NCBI RefSeq assembly: GCF_937903345.1
Contig: NZ_CALCZQ010000031.1
Coordinates: 310,001-374,000 of the forward strand
From: an uncultured Emticicia sp.
GTDB taxonomy: Bacteria > Bacteroidota > Bacteroidia > Cytophagales > Spirosomataceae
Direction: 5' to 3'
Length of the DNA stretch: 64,000 nucleotides
Positions 43,096-51,967 of this stretch are shown here, piece by piece. The stretch's first letter is position 1. Each line of letters opens with the position of its first letter. Both the position numbers and the translations under genes were made by a program. Under the pieces are notes generated by a model. It made no database searches. It was given only the letters and a program-made list of their open reading frames with translations, and was not told the DNA's origin.

Positions 43096-45414
43096 TTAAT
43101 TGATTTTACTGACTTTGATGGTCTTTATTACTTCAGTACCTCGGCTAATTTCCAAAATATAATTTCCTGTTGGTATCTCAGTATGGCCTAAATCAAGATA
43201 GGCTGTTTTTTCTACAATATTGATGTGTTCTTTTTTAATGTTTTGCTTCTTGCCATTAACGGTATAATATGCAAAAGTAAGTTTTTCTGCATCTTCGGTT
43301 TCTGGAATTTTAATGTTACAGATTTGTTGGAATGGAATCGGATAAGCATTCCAATCGTCAATGTTATTTGCAGAAGAATTGGTTGATGCTTTAACAAAAA
43401 ATTGAATTAATTTAGAAGAAATCACCGAATCTTGCTTGTAGGCTTTGGCACTAAGCGAGTAAGTGCCAACAGGAAACTTCATGCCTCGACCTTCACCAAA
43501 AATGTTGTAAGGCAATTTATCAGAGCCACGTTTGAATTTATAAGGGCCATTTAGTTCAAAAACCATATTCACAGAATCAAGATTACAGCGAGCAAGTATA
43601 TTGACCAAGTCGGGAAGGGCATCTAAATACAGTGTACGCTTGTTGAAAACAGGCCCCCAAGGCTCAATAGGTACATCGAAATAATCTCCTTTGATGAGTT
43701 CAAAATCAATAATTGGCGGAATAATATCCACAAAAATAGCTGATTCTAGCATTCCACCTACATTATCATAAACCTTGACCTTTATTTTATATTTTCCTAA
43801 ATAAGGAGCTTTTCCGTAAAAATTTAACTCAAAACGATTAAATTCTATCCATTTTGGAGCCTCAATCACTTCAATGTAAGCAATAAAACCATCGGTATCA
43901 TAATATAAATTTTCAGGAATACGAAACTGAAAATTCTGATTTACAACAACCTCTTTGGTGTATTGACTGATGTTTTCTCGTGGAAGTTGATTTGGAAGAT
44001 TACTCGGTGGCAGTACGATGGGTGGCGGCGAAACTATCTGATTTATCTCAACAATATCTGGTAGTGGATTTTCAATTTTTTTGTTTTCAATGATTAAATC
44101 CTCTTCCAAAATTACTTTTACCTTTTTTCTGCCATTATCTGACCTTGTTTTCCAATCATTGACGACTAATTCTCGGCTGTCAGTGAGTTGGGAAAGACGA
44201 TATTTTACTGAATCAGTAAATATTATTTGAGTATTTACTGTATTGATACTTTTGATTGCCTCTTGAAAAGCAGGTAGTATTTTGTCATATTCGGCTTGAT
44301 TATCATACTCAACTCCTAACATTATAAACTCACAATTATAGCTGACTGCACGTTTTACGTAGTTTTTGAGGTCTTCTGAAGTTGGAAGATCAAAAAAGGC
44401 TACTTCTGTGTAGGCTTTTTGGTTTGGTTTTATATTGCTAAAAAGGAGGTCTCCTTGCAAGCCCTCGGTCGATGTCTTAATAATATCGGCATTCTCAGAT
44501 AAATCTTTAAAGCCAAAAGTATTGCGGAGTAAAGTAAGGTTATCGGCTATTCCTCCATACTCACAAGCCACTTTGTAGGAGGGTTCAACGGTCTTAATGG
44601 TTTTGATGAGTTGGTCGTAATAGTTTTTTATCATTTGGTGACGAAAAATATACCAATCTTTTCCACGACGACCTCTGAATGAATCATTGAAATTCCACCA
44701 ATTTACATAAGGCTCTACTTCCAGAAAACTCTTGTAATTTGTTCCCCAGTAAGTATTTAGTGTGCGTATGGTTGTATATTTTTCCCTGGCCCAATCTTTA
44801 AACTTAATCATTGACCACTTCGAGTGGTCGAAAACAGCAATATATTCTTTTTCAGGCCATTGCTGATTCTGAAAAGTAAATCCTAACTCTTGTTGTGGGG
44901 TGTTAACTACTGTAACAAAAATTATTTTACCGTCTTTTTGATAGTTTTTATAACGCTCACACACTTCTTTTACAAATTCTTTGGCTTTATCAATCGAAGG
45001 CTGATGGGCAAAGCTAAAGTGATTATTGTCATAATAATTGGTAAGAACTTTTCCACGAAAATCCTTGACGGCCTCCTCTTCGTCCCAAAATCCCTTTGTA
45101 AGGCCATAGTTTCGTCCAAGATGTATGCGAATCACTACTTTTATCCCTAATTTATTGATAGCATGATTCATCTGATTATCAAGCTGCACCCAATTGGGTT
45201 TGGAGTTTGGCAGTGGATAAACCCTATCCCACCAGACTGTTAGCATCGCTGAATTGCAACCAACACCAACCAACTTATTCATCACAGAAAGGGCATGGTT
45301 GGGGTCGTCACTCAGATTTCCAATTCCTTGACAGACGTATTTTTGAGCATGCATTTGATTAGGCCAAATAACTATACTAAAAAAAAGGACAAAGAATAAT
45401 CGTAAATGCTTCAT
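43096..45414 (-). CDS. T9SS-exported GH42-like TIM-barrel protein with Ig-like domain
   Basis: A 772-residue protein. A signal peptide (to MHAQ, residue 24) is followed by a glycoside-hydrolase-type TIM barrel (about 30-400). Its strands SAMLTVWWDRVYPLPN, KVVIRIHLGRNYG and VTVVNTPQQELGF and the NTYWGTNYKSF motif resemble GH42/GH14-like enzymes. A proline-rich linker (about 455-485) leads to an Ig/cadherin-like domain (FQFRIPENLYYDTDGF onward). A C-terminal type IX sorting domain (NAYPIPF... then GNYILEISRG) ends the protein. It should be exported to the cell surface by T9SS. The sugar substrate and catalytic Glu residues are not certain. Its start follows the 640-residue membrane protein by 7 bp. 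Confidence 0.75.
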   Translation of the reverse strand: MKHLRLFFVLFFSIVIWPNQMHAQKYVCQGIGNLSDDPNHALSVMNKLVGVGCNSAMLTVWWDRVYPLPNSKPNWVQLDNQMNHAINKLGIKVVIRIHLGRNYGLTKGFWDEEEAVKDFRGKVLTNYYDNNHFSFAHQPSIDKAKEFVKEVCERYKNYQKDGKIIFVTVVNTPQQELGFTFQNQQWPEKEYIAVFDHSKWSMIKFKDWAREKYTTIRTLNTYWGTNYKSFLEVEPYVNWWNFNDSFRGRRGKDWYIFRHQMIKNYYDQLIKTIKTVEPSYKVACEYGGIADNLTLLRNTFGFKDLSENADIIKTSTEGLQGDLLFSNIKPNQKAYTEVAFFDLPTSEDLKNYVKRAVSYNCEFIMLGVEYDNQAEYDKILPAFQEAIKSINTVNTQIIFTDSVKYRLSQLTDSRELVVNDWKTRSDNGRKKVKVILEEDLIIENKKIENPLPDIVEINQIVSPPPIVLPPSNLPNQLPRENISQYTKEVVVNQNFQFRIPENLYYDTDGFIAYIEVIEAPKWIEFNRFELNFYGKAPYLGKYKIKVKVYDNVGGMLESAIFVDIIPPIIDFELIKGDYFDVPIEPWGPVFNKRTLYLDALPDLVNILARCNLDSVNMVFELNGPYKFKRGSDKLPYNIFGEGRGMKFPVGTYSLSAKAYKQDSVISSKLIQFFVKASTNSSANNIDDWNAYPIPFQQICNIKIPETEDAEKLTFAYYTVNGKKQNIKKEHINIVEKTAYLDLGHTEIPTGNYILEISRGTEVIKTIKVSKIN

Positions 45415-45421
45415 AGGGTCT

Positions 45422-47344
45422 TTATTTTAAATCGTAAAATTCCTCTAAAATTTCAATTTTCTTGTTAAAACCAGCTTTTCTTCTCAGAATTTCATTAAAT
45501 TTTACGCTTTGTATGGTTTTATTTTCTACTAAACCTGTTTCAAAAAACTGCTTTACTGCCGCAACATCATCCATTTTTGCATTTACAATCATACCTTTAT
45601 TTAGCAAAATTGGTATAGTTCGATAAATCGTTCTTTCGCCCTTGTTTGTGGTAATTTCCATATTTAGGTGCGGCGGCTGGAACAACAAATTTAGTAATTT
45701 ACCGAACCAGTTGTATGTGGTTTTTACTTTAATTATGGCAAGTAGCTTTTTGGAAGAATCTGTTTTAATCAACGAATTTAAAACAAATGGTTTACCCATT
45801 TCCCAAATGGTACTTTGCTGTTTTACTAATTTTAAGGTTTTGGTTTGGTCGTTCTTCTTTAATAATAAACGATTTGGCCAAGTCTTAATTGGTTCATATC
45901 GCTGCAAAAGAGCTAATAATGTCAGGGTTTCTTCACTAAAAGCATATTTATTATCGGTACTTTCTATGCTATATACTACAAAATCGGGAGCGGAAGCTGA
46001 TAGGTATTTTTCTTGGTTTTTTCTGTCTAAAAATTCATTATATGCCTGATAAGATTGAATAATTGGACGAGGATTATAGTTGAGTTTGTTGAGGTATATT
46101 TCCGAGGTTTCGTTGGGTACTAAATCAACGGTTTTATCGTCAATTATATTTAAGACCTCCTTAGGGTAAGTAAAATTGTAGTGAGGAGTGTTTTTTTTGG
46201 AAATATCTTTAAAATATTGAGGTAGAATGAAGCTTTTTGTTCGTAAATTATCAATTATAGAAATTGATAATTGTCCATAAATTGACTGATAAAAAACGAG
46301 ATAACTTAGCAAATTGAGCGAAACTAAGCACCAACCGCCTACTTTAAGCCATTTGTCAGTAGTAAAAATACATAAAAGTAAAAAAGGCAAACTCGCACTA
46401 CGAACAAACGACATCAAGTGTCCGTCGTCGGCTCGTACAAAAGCATATTTTAGAAGCACAAACGAGCAAACGCCCACACAACCCAGCACAAATAAAGAGT
46501 CAAGCGTAGGTATAGAAAAATCTTTTTTTAGCAATTTTTGTAAGATAAACGCCACAAAAACCAATATAAATAAGACAAAAATACTATAAGAGGCTGCAAC
46601 CGCTCGAAGTCTATTTGCAGGAAAAAAAGACTGTGATTCATTATATCCCTTAATGATTTCAATACTGGAAAAAACGTAAGCTATGAGGTCTGTTTTTAAT
46701 AAAAAAGCCAATAAAATCAAAAAAAACATACTTCCGAAGAAATATAATAGTAAGTTTTGTAGCGATAATCGTTTCGAGAAAAAGGCATAACACAATAAAA
46801 TAAAGACAAATCCTAGAGCAATAACGCCATAATTTGCTTTGATGTAAAAATTGATTACACCCATCAAAATTGCATGGATGAGCAACCAGTGATTTTGCTT
46901 TTTCAGAAATAATAACCCTGAAAAAATACTAACATAGAAAAGCAAAAAACTCTGCCATTCACCATAGATAGAAGAGATAAGCAAGAAAAATACAAAATGT
47001 ATGAATAACTGGTATAATTTGAGGGGTTTTGGTAGTAGATAATAAAGTAAAAAGCCTACATTTCCAAAGCAAAAAAGATCAAAAAGGAAAAACTGAAAAT
47101 TGCTCGTTTCGATAGAAATTCTTTGTGTGAGTCGGCCAAGTGGGCCATACGTATAAATTATATCTTTCCCGAAAATCAAACCTTTCTGATAGGCCATTTC
47201 TAAAGCTATTCGCCAAGAATTATCAATGCCCGCACTTGGTATGTTAGATATCTGATAATAAGGAAAAAGCAAAACTATCAGCAAAATTAAATAGCTTAGA
47301 ACTATCCATGAACCATTGATTGGCCAATTTAAAAATCGTTTCAT
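45422..47344 (-). CDS. Large multi-pass membrane protein, possible GT-C-type glycosyltransferase
   Basis: A 640-residue protein with about ten to twelve transmembrane helices in residues 10-400 and a soluble C-terminal third (about 400-640). The first periplasmic loop has DNSWRIALEMAYQKGLIFGKDIIYTYGPLG, including an acidic residue where GT-C enzymes place the catalytic Asp/Glu. The layout resembles membrane glycosyltransferases that use polyprenyl-phosphate sugars, but no family motif is decisive. It lies between another such protein and the GH42-like gene in a GT2-headed minus-strand run, which supports a surface-glycan role by inference. Confidence 0.6.
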   Translation of the reverse strand: MKRFLNWPINGSWIVLSYLILLIVLLFPYYQISNIPSAGIDNSWRIALEMAYQKGLIFGKDIIYTYGPLGRLTQRISIETSNFQFFLFDLFCFGNVGFLLYYLLPKPLKLYQLFIHFVFFLLISSIYGEWQSFLLFYVSIFSGLLFLKKQNHWLLIHAILMGVINFYIKANYGVIALGFVFILLCYAFFSKRLSLQNLLLYFFGSMFFLILLAFLLKTDLIAYVFSSIEIIKGYNESQSFFPANRLRAVAASYSIFVLFILVFVAFILQKLLKKDFSIPTLDSLFVLGCVGVCSFVLLKYAFVRADDGHLMSFVRSASLPFLLLCIFTTDKWLKVGGWCLVSLNLLSYLVFYQSIYGQLSISIIDNLRTKSFILPQYFKDISKKNTPHYNFTYPKEVLNIIDDKTVDLVPNETSEIYLNKLNYNPRPIIQSYQAYNEFLDRKNQEKYLSASAPDFVVYSIESTDNKYAFSEETLTLLALLQRYEPIKTWPNRLLLKKNDQTKTLKLVKQQSTIWEMGKPFVLNSLIKTDSSKKLLAIIKVKTTYNWFGKLLNLLFQPPHLNMEITTNKGERTIYRTIPILLNKGMIVNAKMDDVAAVKQFFETGLVENKTIQSVKFNEILRRKAGFNKKIEILEEFYDLK

Positions 47345-47400
47345 AAGGTTGTCTTAAAACTTTTATTTACCAAACTTCTTGTTGCCAGCTCCCTTTTTAA

Positions 47401-49020
47401 TTATTGCTGATAACCAACTTTGCGGGTGCTTACGCTTATATCGGTCTTGAAATATTTCACAGAAGCATCTAAAGTTGAAATGAGACCTATTTGGTAGGTG
47501 TCAGCAGGAATTTCAGCATGAGTAATCATTCCAAAGAAATCATTGCTTAAATATTGCTTACTTGAAAGTATTTGCCTCAACGAATTTCGGGTGTGAAAGA
47601 GCGGTAAAAAATAAAATTTATTATCAATTGTTTTTAAACTTAAATAATAACCTTTCTCTTTATTTACTTTTTGTGTGTCAATATCCTTAAAATATAAGAT
47701 AAAGCCCTGCTTTGTCTCTTCGGTCTTAAGATTTATCCTTTCTGAGCTAATAATAGTGTTTTTTATATCGAAAATAGGTTGTTCGAAATTGTAAGTACCC
47801 TCTTTCTGATAAAAATTAATGGTTTGGTCAAAATATAAACGATAAAAAGAACCATTTAAAGTTGAGCCATTGTGAACCATATTAACCGACGATAAAAGCC
47901 TTTTTTGGTAGCCTTGCAGCATATTTGGGAACGAAATATAGTATGAATACACAAAGTAAAATATGCCAAAAATAGTAGAAAGCACTACAATACGATTGAA
48001 ATACCTTGGTAATTGTTTGATTATCAATAAGTAAATACATATCAGTAATAATTGTGGATAGAGTCGGTATCGGTCAGGGAAATCTGAACTTACTATATCT
48101 CTAAAGAGGGCAACGGCAAATAGAGTTCCGAGACAAAATAAAGCAATAAGTATAATATTCAACTCAAAAACATTTTTTTTTGCATTAAACACATACGATA
48201 GTGCTGCTCCACTAATAATTAGTACCACACCAAATCCAATCAGTTTAATTATAAAATTGAGTGAACTTGTTTTTAGAAAACCGCCAACCAAAACACTAAA
48301 ACTTGATATGGTTGTCATTATTGAATTTGGGGTTTTGTATTGGCTTCCCGACAAAAAGACAAACTTCATTATTAATAATGTAGCCACGACAATGATTAAT
48401 TCTTGCCAGCGTCGTTGATAAAAAAGCCCTAAACCGGCAACCGCGAAAGCTAAAATTCCGTTACCGTTGCATAACAAGGCACATCCCAATAAAAATAGAC
48501 CCAAATAAAATTTAGTTTTGTTCGGTGTGATGCTGAAAATCAAGAAAATAGCCCAAAATAGAAAGACAACGACATCATTGTTTTCAAATGCACACATTGC
48601 CCAAAGGCTATTTTCATAAATGTGTGCTGAAAGTAAAATATAAGGTATTGGTAATATGACCCAAATAGAAATTTTGTGTTGTTTAAGTAAACTGAAGAAG
48701 AAAATAAAAATAGAGCAGAAGATAAGATTACCAACAAAAATTAGGTTTTTAAAATTAATACTTTTTAAAAGCCAAAGGTGTAAGCCAAAAAATATTTTAG
48801 AAATAATAATTGAATGTTCGTTACAAGGTGCAATCAAGATTTTTAATTGTTCATTTAAGTCGGTTTTTAAGCCAATATCGTAGAGATTTCGCAAAATACC
48901 GTGTTCATCTTCGAAGGGTACATTCAAAGCATACGAACATAGTATGTGTAAAAAAGAAATAAAAGGAATCGAAAAAATGAAATAGAAAATTATTTTCGAT
49001 AAGCGTTTTTGATCCTGCAT
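47401..49020 (-). CDS. Multi-pass membrane protein, surface-glycan cluster
   Basis: A 539-residue protein with about ten hydrophobic segments (residues 10-360) and a C-terminal soluble beta-rich part (about 380-539). The first large periplasmic loop contains NVPFEDEHGILRNLYDIG with a Glu-Asp-Glu cluster after the first helix, as in GT-C-like proteins, and the general plan matches the neighbour at 45422. No named domain can be assigned. The 56-bp gap to the next gene and shared strand suggest one transcript from the GT2 gene. Confidence 0.58.
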   Translation of the reverse strand: MQDQKRLSKIIFYFIFSIPFISFLHILCSYALNVPFEDEHGILRNLYDIGLKTDLNEQLKILIAPCNEHSIIISKIFFGLHLWLLKSINFKNLIFVGNLIFCSIFIFFFSLLKQHKISIWVILPIPYILLSAHIYENSLWAMCAFENNDVVVFLFWAIFLIFSITPNKTKFYLGLFLLGCALLCNGNGILAFAVAGLGLFYQRRWQELIIVVATLLIMKFVFLSGSQYKTPNSIMTTISSFSVLVGGFLKTSSLNFIIKLIGFGVVLIISGAALSYVFNAKKNVFELNIILIALFCLGTLFAVALFRDIVSSDFPDRYRLYPQLLLICIYLLIIKQLPRYFNRIVVLSTIFGIFYFVYSYYISFPNMLQGYQKRLLSSVNMVHNGSTLNGSFYRLYFDQTINFYQKEGTYNFEQPIFDIKNTIISSERINLKTEETKQGFILYFKDIDTQKVNKEKGYYLSLKTIDNKFYFLPLFHTRNSLRQILSSKQYLSNDFFGMITHAEIPADTYQIGLISTLDASVKYFKTDISVSTRKVGYQQ

Positions 49021-49108
49021 TAGATTTTTTTGCCCCGATTGTCAAAAAATTGTGAAATAATGATGTAGCACCACTTTTTATAATGGTCGTGCCACACTTG
49101 TACATTTT

Positions 49109-49843
49109 CTATTTTTTCATGTAATCTCCTCGTGAGAAGAATTTCTCTACGAAACAATACACCAAAATAAAGAAATATCGGCTACCCATTTCTTTGATTT
49201 TGAGTTTAGATTCTCCGAATTTTCTGTTTGTCCAGCTATTTGGCACGACGCTGAAAGAATATCCACGAACAATGGTTTTTAGTGGAAGCTCAACCGTCAA
49301 ATTAAAGTGTGGGGAAAGGAAAGGTTTCAAGCCTTCCATTGTTTCACGTTTATATAATTTAAAGGCATTGGTAGTATCATTGTATTTGATACCAATTACT
49401 ATTTTTATAATGAAATTCGCTACACGATTAATGATTTTTTTTACGGCTGGGTAGTCAATGACTTTACCGCCTTTTATCCAACGGCTACCAAAAACTGCAT
49501 CAACGTTTTCGGCGAGCATTGTTTTGTAGTATTTTACCAAATCCTCTGGGTCGTCCGACATATCAGCCATGAAAACCGCTACGCAATCGCCCGAAAAACG
49601 CTCTAGACCGTAGCGAACAGCATACCCAAAGCCATTTGGTCCTTTGTTTGTTTCAAAAACCAGAGTTGGCATTTCTTTCTGTAATTCCTGCAAAACTCCC
49701 AAAGTATTATCCTTTGAGTTATCATTTGTGACCCAAATCTCGTGCGGAATATCGTATTTCTTTAAAGTATTGTACAAACTTCTGAGGGTTTCGGAGATAC
49801 TTTCTTCTTCGTTATAGGCGGGGATTACAACGCTTAGTTTCAT
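49109..49843 (-). CDS. GT2 family glycosyltransferase (dolichol-phosphate mannosyltransferase-like)
   Basis: A 244-residue GT-A fold transferase. VVIPAYNEEESISETLRSL is at the start and WVTNDNSKDNT follows. The metal-binding acidic cluster is in AVFMADMSDDPED (about 92-104), and FGSRWIKGGKVIDYP is the acceptor-side motif. The FKLYKRETMEGLKPF and FGESKLKIKEMGSRYF segments are typical of DPM1/polyprenyl-phosphate sugar transferases lacking the membrane tail. It would transfer a sugar from a nucleotide donor to a lipid phosphate that the membrane proteins downstream could use (inference). Confidence 0.85.
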   Translation of the reverse strand: MKLSVVIPAYNEEESISETLRSLYNTLKKYDIPHEIWVTNDNSKDNTLGVLQELQKEMPTLVFETNKGPNGFGYAVRYGLERFSGDCVAVFMADMSDDPEDLVKYYKTMLAENVDAVFGSRWIKGGKVIDYPAVKKIINRVANFIIKIVIGIKYNDTTNAFKLYKRETMEGLKPFLSPHFNLTVELPLKTIVRGYSFSVVPNSWTNRKFGESKLKIKEMGSRYFFILVYCFVEKFFSRGDYMKK

Positions 49844-49897
49844 TGATTGAGGTTTTCAAAAATTAACAAATTCAAACTTTTAATACTAAAATACGAT

Positions 49898-50136
49898 TTT
49901 AATACTTTAATAAAGTGTAGTTGTAAGAGCCAGAGGCTCGGCACATTTTGTAGTCCCGAAATTTATTTCGGAGAACATGGATAAAAAGCTGAACAAAGTT
50001 CCGTAGGAACGACATTTTAAAATGTGTCGTTCCTACGGAACTCAAAGTTATTTCTCATTTATCATCCCCGAAATAAATTTCAGGGTTACAAAGTTTGTCA
50101 AGCCTACGGCTTTAATTAAAGTGGTAAAGTATTAAA
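49898..50136. repeat. Nested palindromic element of about 240 bp
   Basis: Four layers of complementary arms share one centre near 50019. The outermost pairs about 49898-49917 with 50117-50136; the next pairs about 49924-49952 with 50087-50114; then 49950-49971 pairs with 50068-50089. The innermost is an almost perfect hairpin of 49997-50014 with 50025-50042. The whole 49844-50356 gap between the epimerase and GT2 genes has no gene. Confidence 0.75.
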
Positions 50137-50356
50137 CTTAACCAACAATGGTATACGAAAATTCAGATGTTTAATTACCTCATTATCAGTACCTTGCACC
50201 TTTTCATCTTTAGAACTTTTTAGTATAAATAGTGAAGGTAATAAAGGACAAAAATACATAAAATCTCCAATACCTTGCTTATTATTGAGGTTTTAAAATA
50301 AATAAGCCCTAAAACTTTAATAGTTCTAAGGCTTATCAATACAAAATATTGCATAG

Positions 50357-51418
50357 CTACACACGCTTGCTGATGTTATCATACATCTGTGTAAGTGTAG
50401 TTTTTAAGTCATATTTCCAAGTCCATTCCGGGTAGTGATTCTTGAACTTCGTAAGGTCAGAAATATACCAAATATGGTCGCCACTACGATTATCATCGGC
50501 ATAGCTAAAACTCATTTTATTGCCTGTGATTTCTTCACAAATCGCAATTCCTTCCTGCATTGAGCAGTTCGAGAAACGTCCACCGCCAGCATTATAAACT
50601 TCGCCCGCACGAGGGTTTTGGTAAAAATGCCAAAACATATTAACTAAGTCCCAGCTATGAATATTATCACGTACTTGTTTTCCTTTGTAACCAAAAATCG
50701 TGTAATGATTTCCAGTAATGGCACATTTCATTAAATAAGCCAAGAAACCGTGCAATTGAGCTCCCGAGTGATTTGGGCCAGTCAAGCATCCACCACGGAA
50801 AACTGCGGTTTTCATGCCAAAATATCTACCATATTCTTGAACCATTACATCAGCCGCGACTTTGGATGCACCAAAAACTGAGTGCTTCGAGTGGTCGATT
50901 GACATTAATTCGTCGATACCATTTACAAAATATGGATGATTTTGGTCGATTTCCCAACGAGTTTCCAACTCTACTAATGGCAAGAAGTTTGGCGTATCGC
51001 CATAAACTTTATTGGTCGAAGTAAAAATAAATACAGCCTCTGGGCAATATTTACGAGTTGATTCGAGCATTACGAGTGTACCATTGGCATTTACCGTAAA
51101 GTCAGTAAAGGGTTCACGAGCAGCCCAATCGTGGCTTGGTTGTGCGGCCGTATGTACAACGAGTTTAATGTCAGCACCGTATTCTTCAAAAATTTTACTA
51201 ATTTCTTCTTCCGAACGAATATCGGCTTTGTAATGGCGATAATTACTGTATTTTTCCTCTAAACCTTTACGATTCCAATCGGTAGAAGCCTCCGCTCCAA
51301 AAAAATACGAACGAAGGTTATTGTCGATGCCAATTACCAAATCAAATTTTTCTGCAAAAAAGGCGACTGATTCACTACCAATCAAACCTGCCGAACCTGT
51401 TACGAGTGCTATGTTCAT
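50357..51418 (-). CDS. NAD-dependent epimerase, CDP-tyvelose 2-epimerase-like
   Basis: A 353-residue extended SDR. The NAD motif is GSAGLIG at 8-14, and an FTSTNKVYGD block supplies the Ser/Thr of the triad. The canonical YxxxK is FGASK with Phe182 in place of Tyr and Lys186 kept. The block ELETRWEIDQNHPYFVNGIDE before it and FRGGCLTGPNHSGAQLHGFLAYLMKC after it fit the tyvelose/paratose 2-epimerase-like subgroup, in which I recall the same Phe. It likely interconverts a nucleotide sugar for surface glycans. The substrate is inferred. Confidence 0.78.
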   Translation of the reverse strand: MNIALVTGSAGLIGSESVAFFAEKFDLVIGIDNNLRSYFFGAEASTDWNRKGLEEKYSNYRHYKADIRSEEEISKIFEEYGADIKLVVHTAAQPSHDWAAREPFTDFTVNANGTLVMLESTRKYCPEAVFIFTSTNKVYGDTPNFLPLVELETRWEIDQNHPYFVNGIDELMSIDHSKHSVFGASKVAADVMVQEYGRYFGMKTAVFRGGCLTGPNHSGAQLHGFLAYLMKCAITGNHYTIFGYKGKQVRDNIHSWDLVNMFWHFYQNPRAGEVYNAGGGRFSNCSMQEGIAICEEITGNKMSFSYADDNRSGDHIWYISDLTKFKNHYPEWTWKYDLKTTLTQMYDNISKRV

Positions 51419-51560
51419 TTATTGATGTTTCTTTTTAATGACATTTAGGCGTTATTGAAATATTAAAAAAATAAAAAAAGGCATATTACAGAATATGTAG
51501 CTCGCAAATGTCAAAATAAACTGCTTACCGCCAATTATTATTCAAATTAAATATTGATAA

Positions 51561-51809
51561 TTATGCCCCCTCATTAGATTTTCCTGCTCCAAACATTTTT
51601 TCTTGAATTGCCTTCGTGCGTTTTTCAAGCTCAGGATTAGCCGTATATTTATTTTTTAATTGACGTGCAGCTGAATCTGGACTTACACCATAAACCCACT
51701 CATCACCTTGTCGAACGTCTTTTTGTTCGATACGATTGTTTTTTTGATAATCACATGAAGTCAACGAAACCGCTGCTACTGCAAATAATAAAACACTAAA
51801 CTTTTTCAT
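51561..51809 (-). CDS. Small lipoprotein of unknown function
   Basis: An 82-residue protein with a lipoprotein signal: MKKFSVLLFAVAAVS and lipobox LTSC, with Cys19 as the lipidated residue. The remaining 63 residues are charged, with KDVRQGDEWVYGVSPDSAARQLKNKY and a C-terminal helix. I do not recognise a family. It has a good promoter of its own and is divergent from lhgO. Confidence 0.7.
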   Translation of the reverse strand: MKKFSVLLFAVAAVSLTSCDYQKNNRIEQKDVRQGDEWVYGVSPDSAARQLKNKYTANPELEKRTKAIQEKMFGAGKSNEGA

Positions 51810-51835
51810 GTCTGAATGTTGTCGTTAAATTTGCA

Positions 51836-51866
51836 CAAATTTAAGTTTGGTAATTCAATTCGCCAA
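51836..51866 (-). promoter_or_regulatory. Promoter of the small lipoprotein gene
   Basis: On the minus strand TTG (51864-51866), a 20-bp spacer and TAAATTTG (51836-51843) match the Bacteroidota consensus, about 27 bp before the start. Confidence 0.55.
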
Positions 51867-51967
51867 GAAAAATTGTACTTTTTAAATGAACAAGGTTATT
51901 TTGTTATCGTAGAAATTGATTTTTAATCGTTTTTTTGATAATAGATAACTTATAATTGATAATTGAA

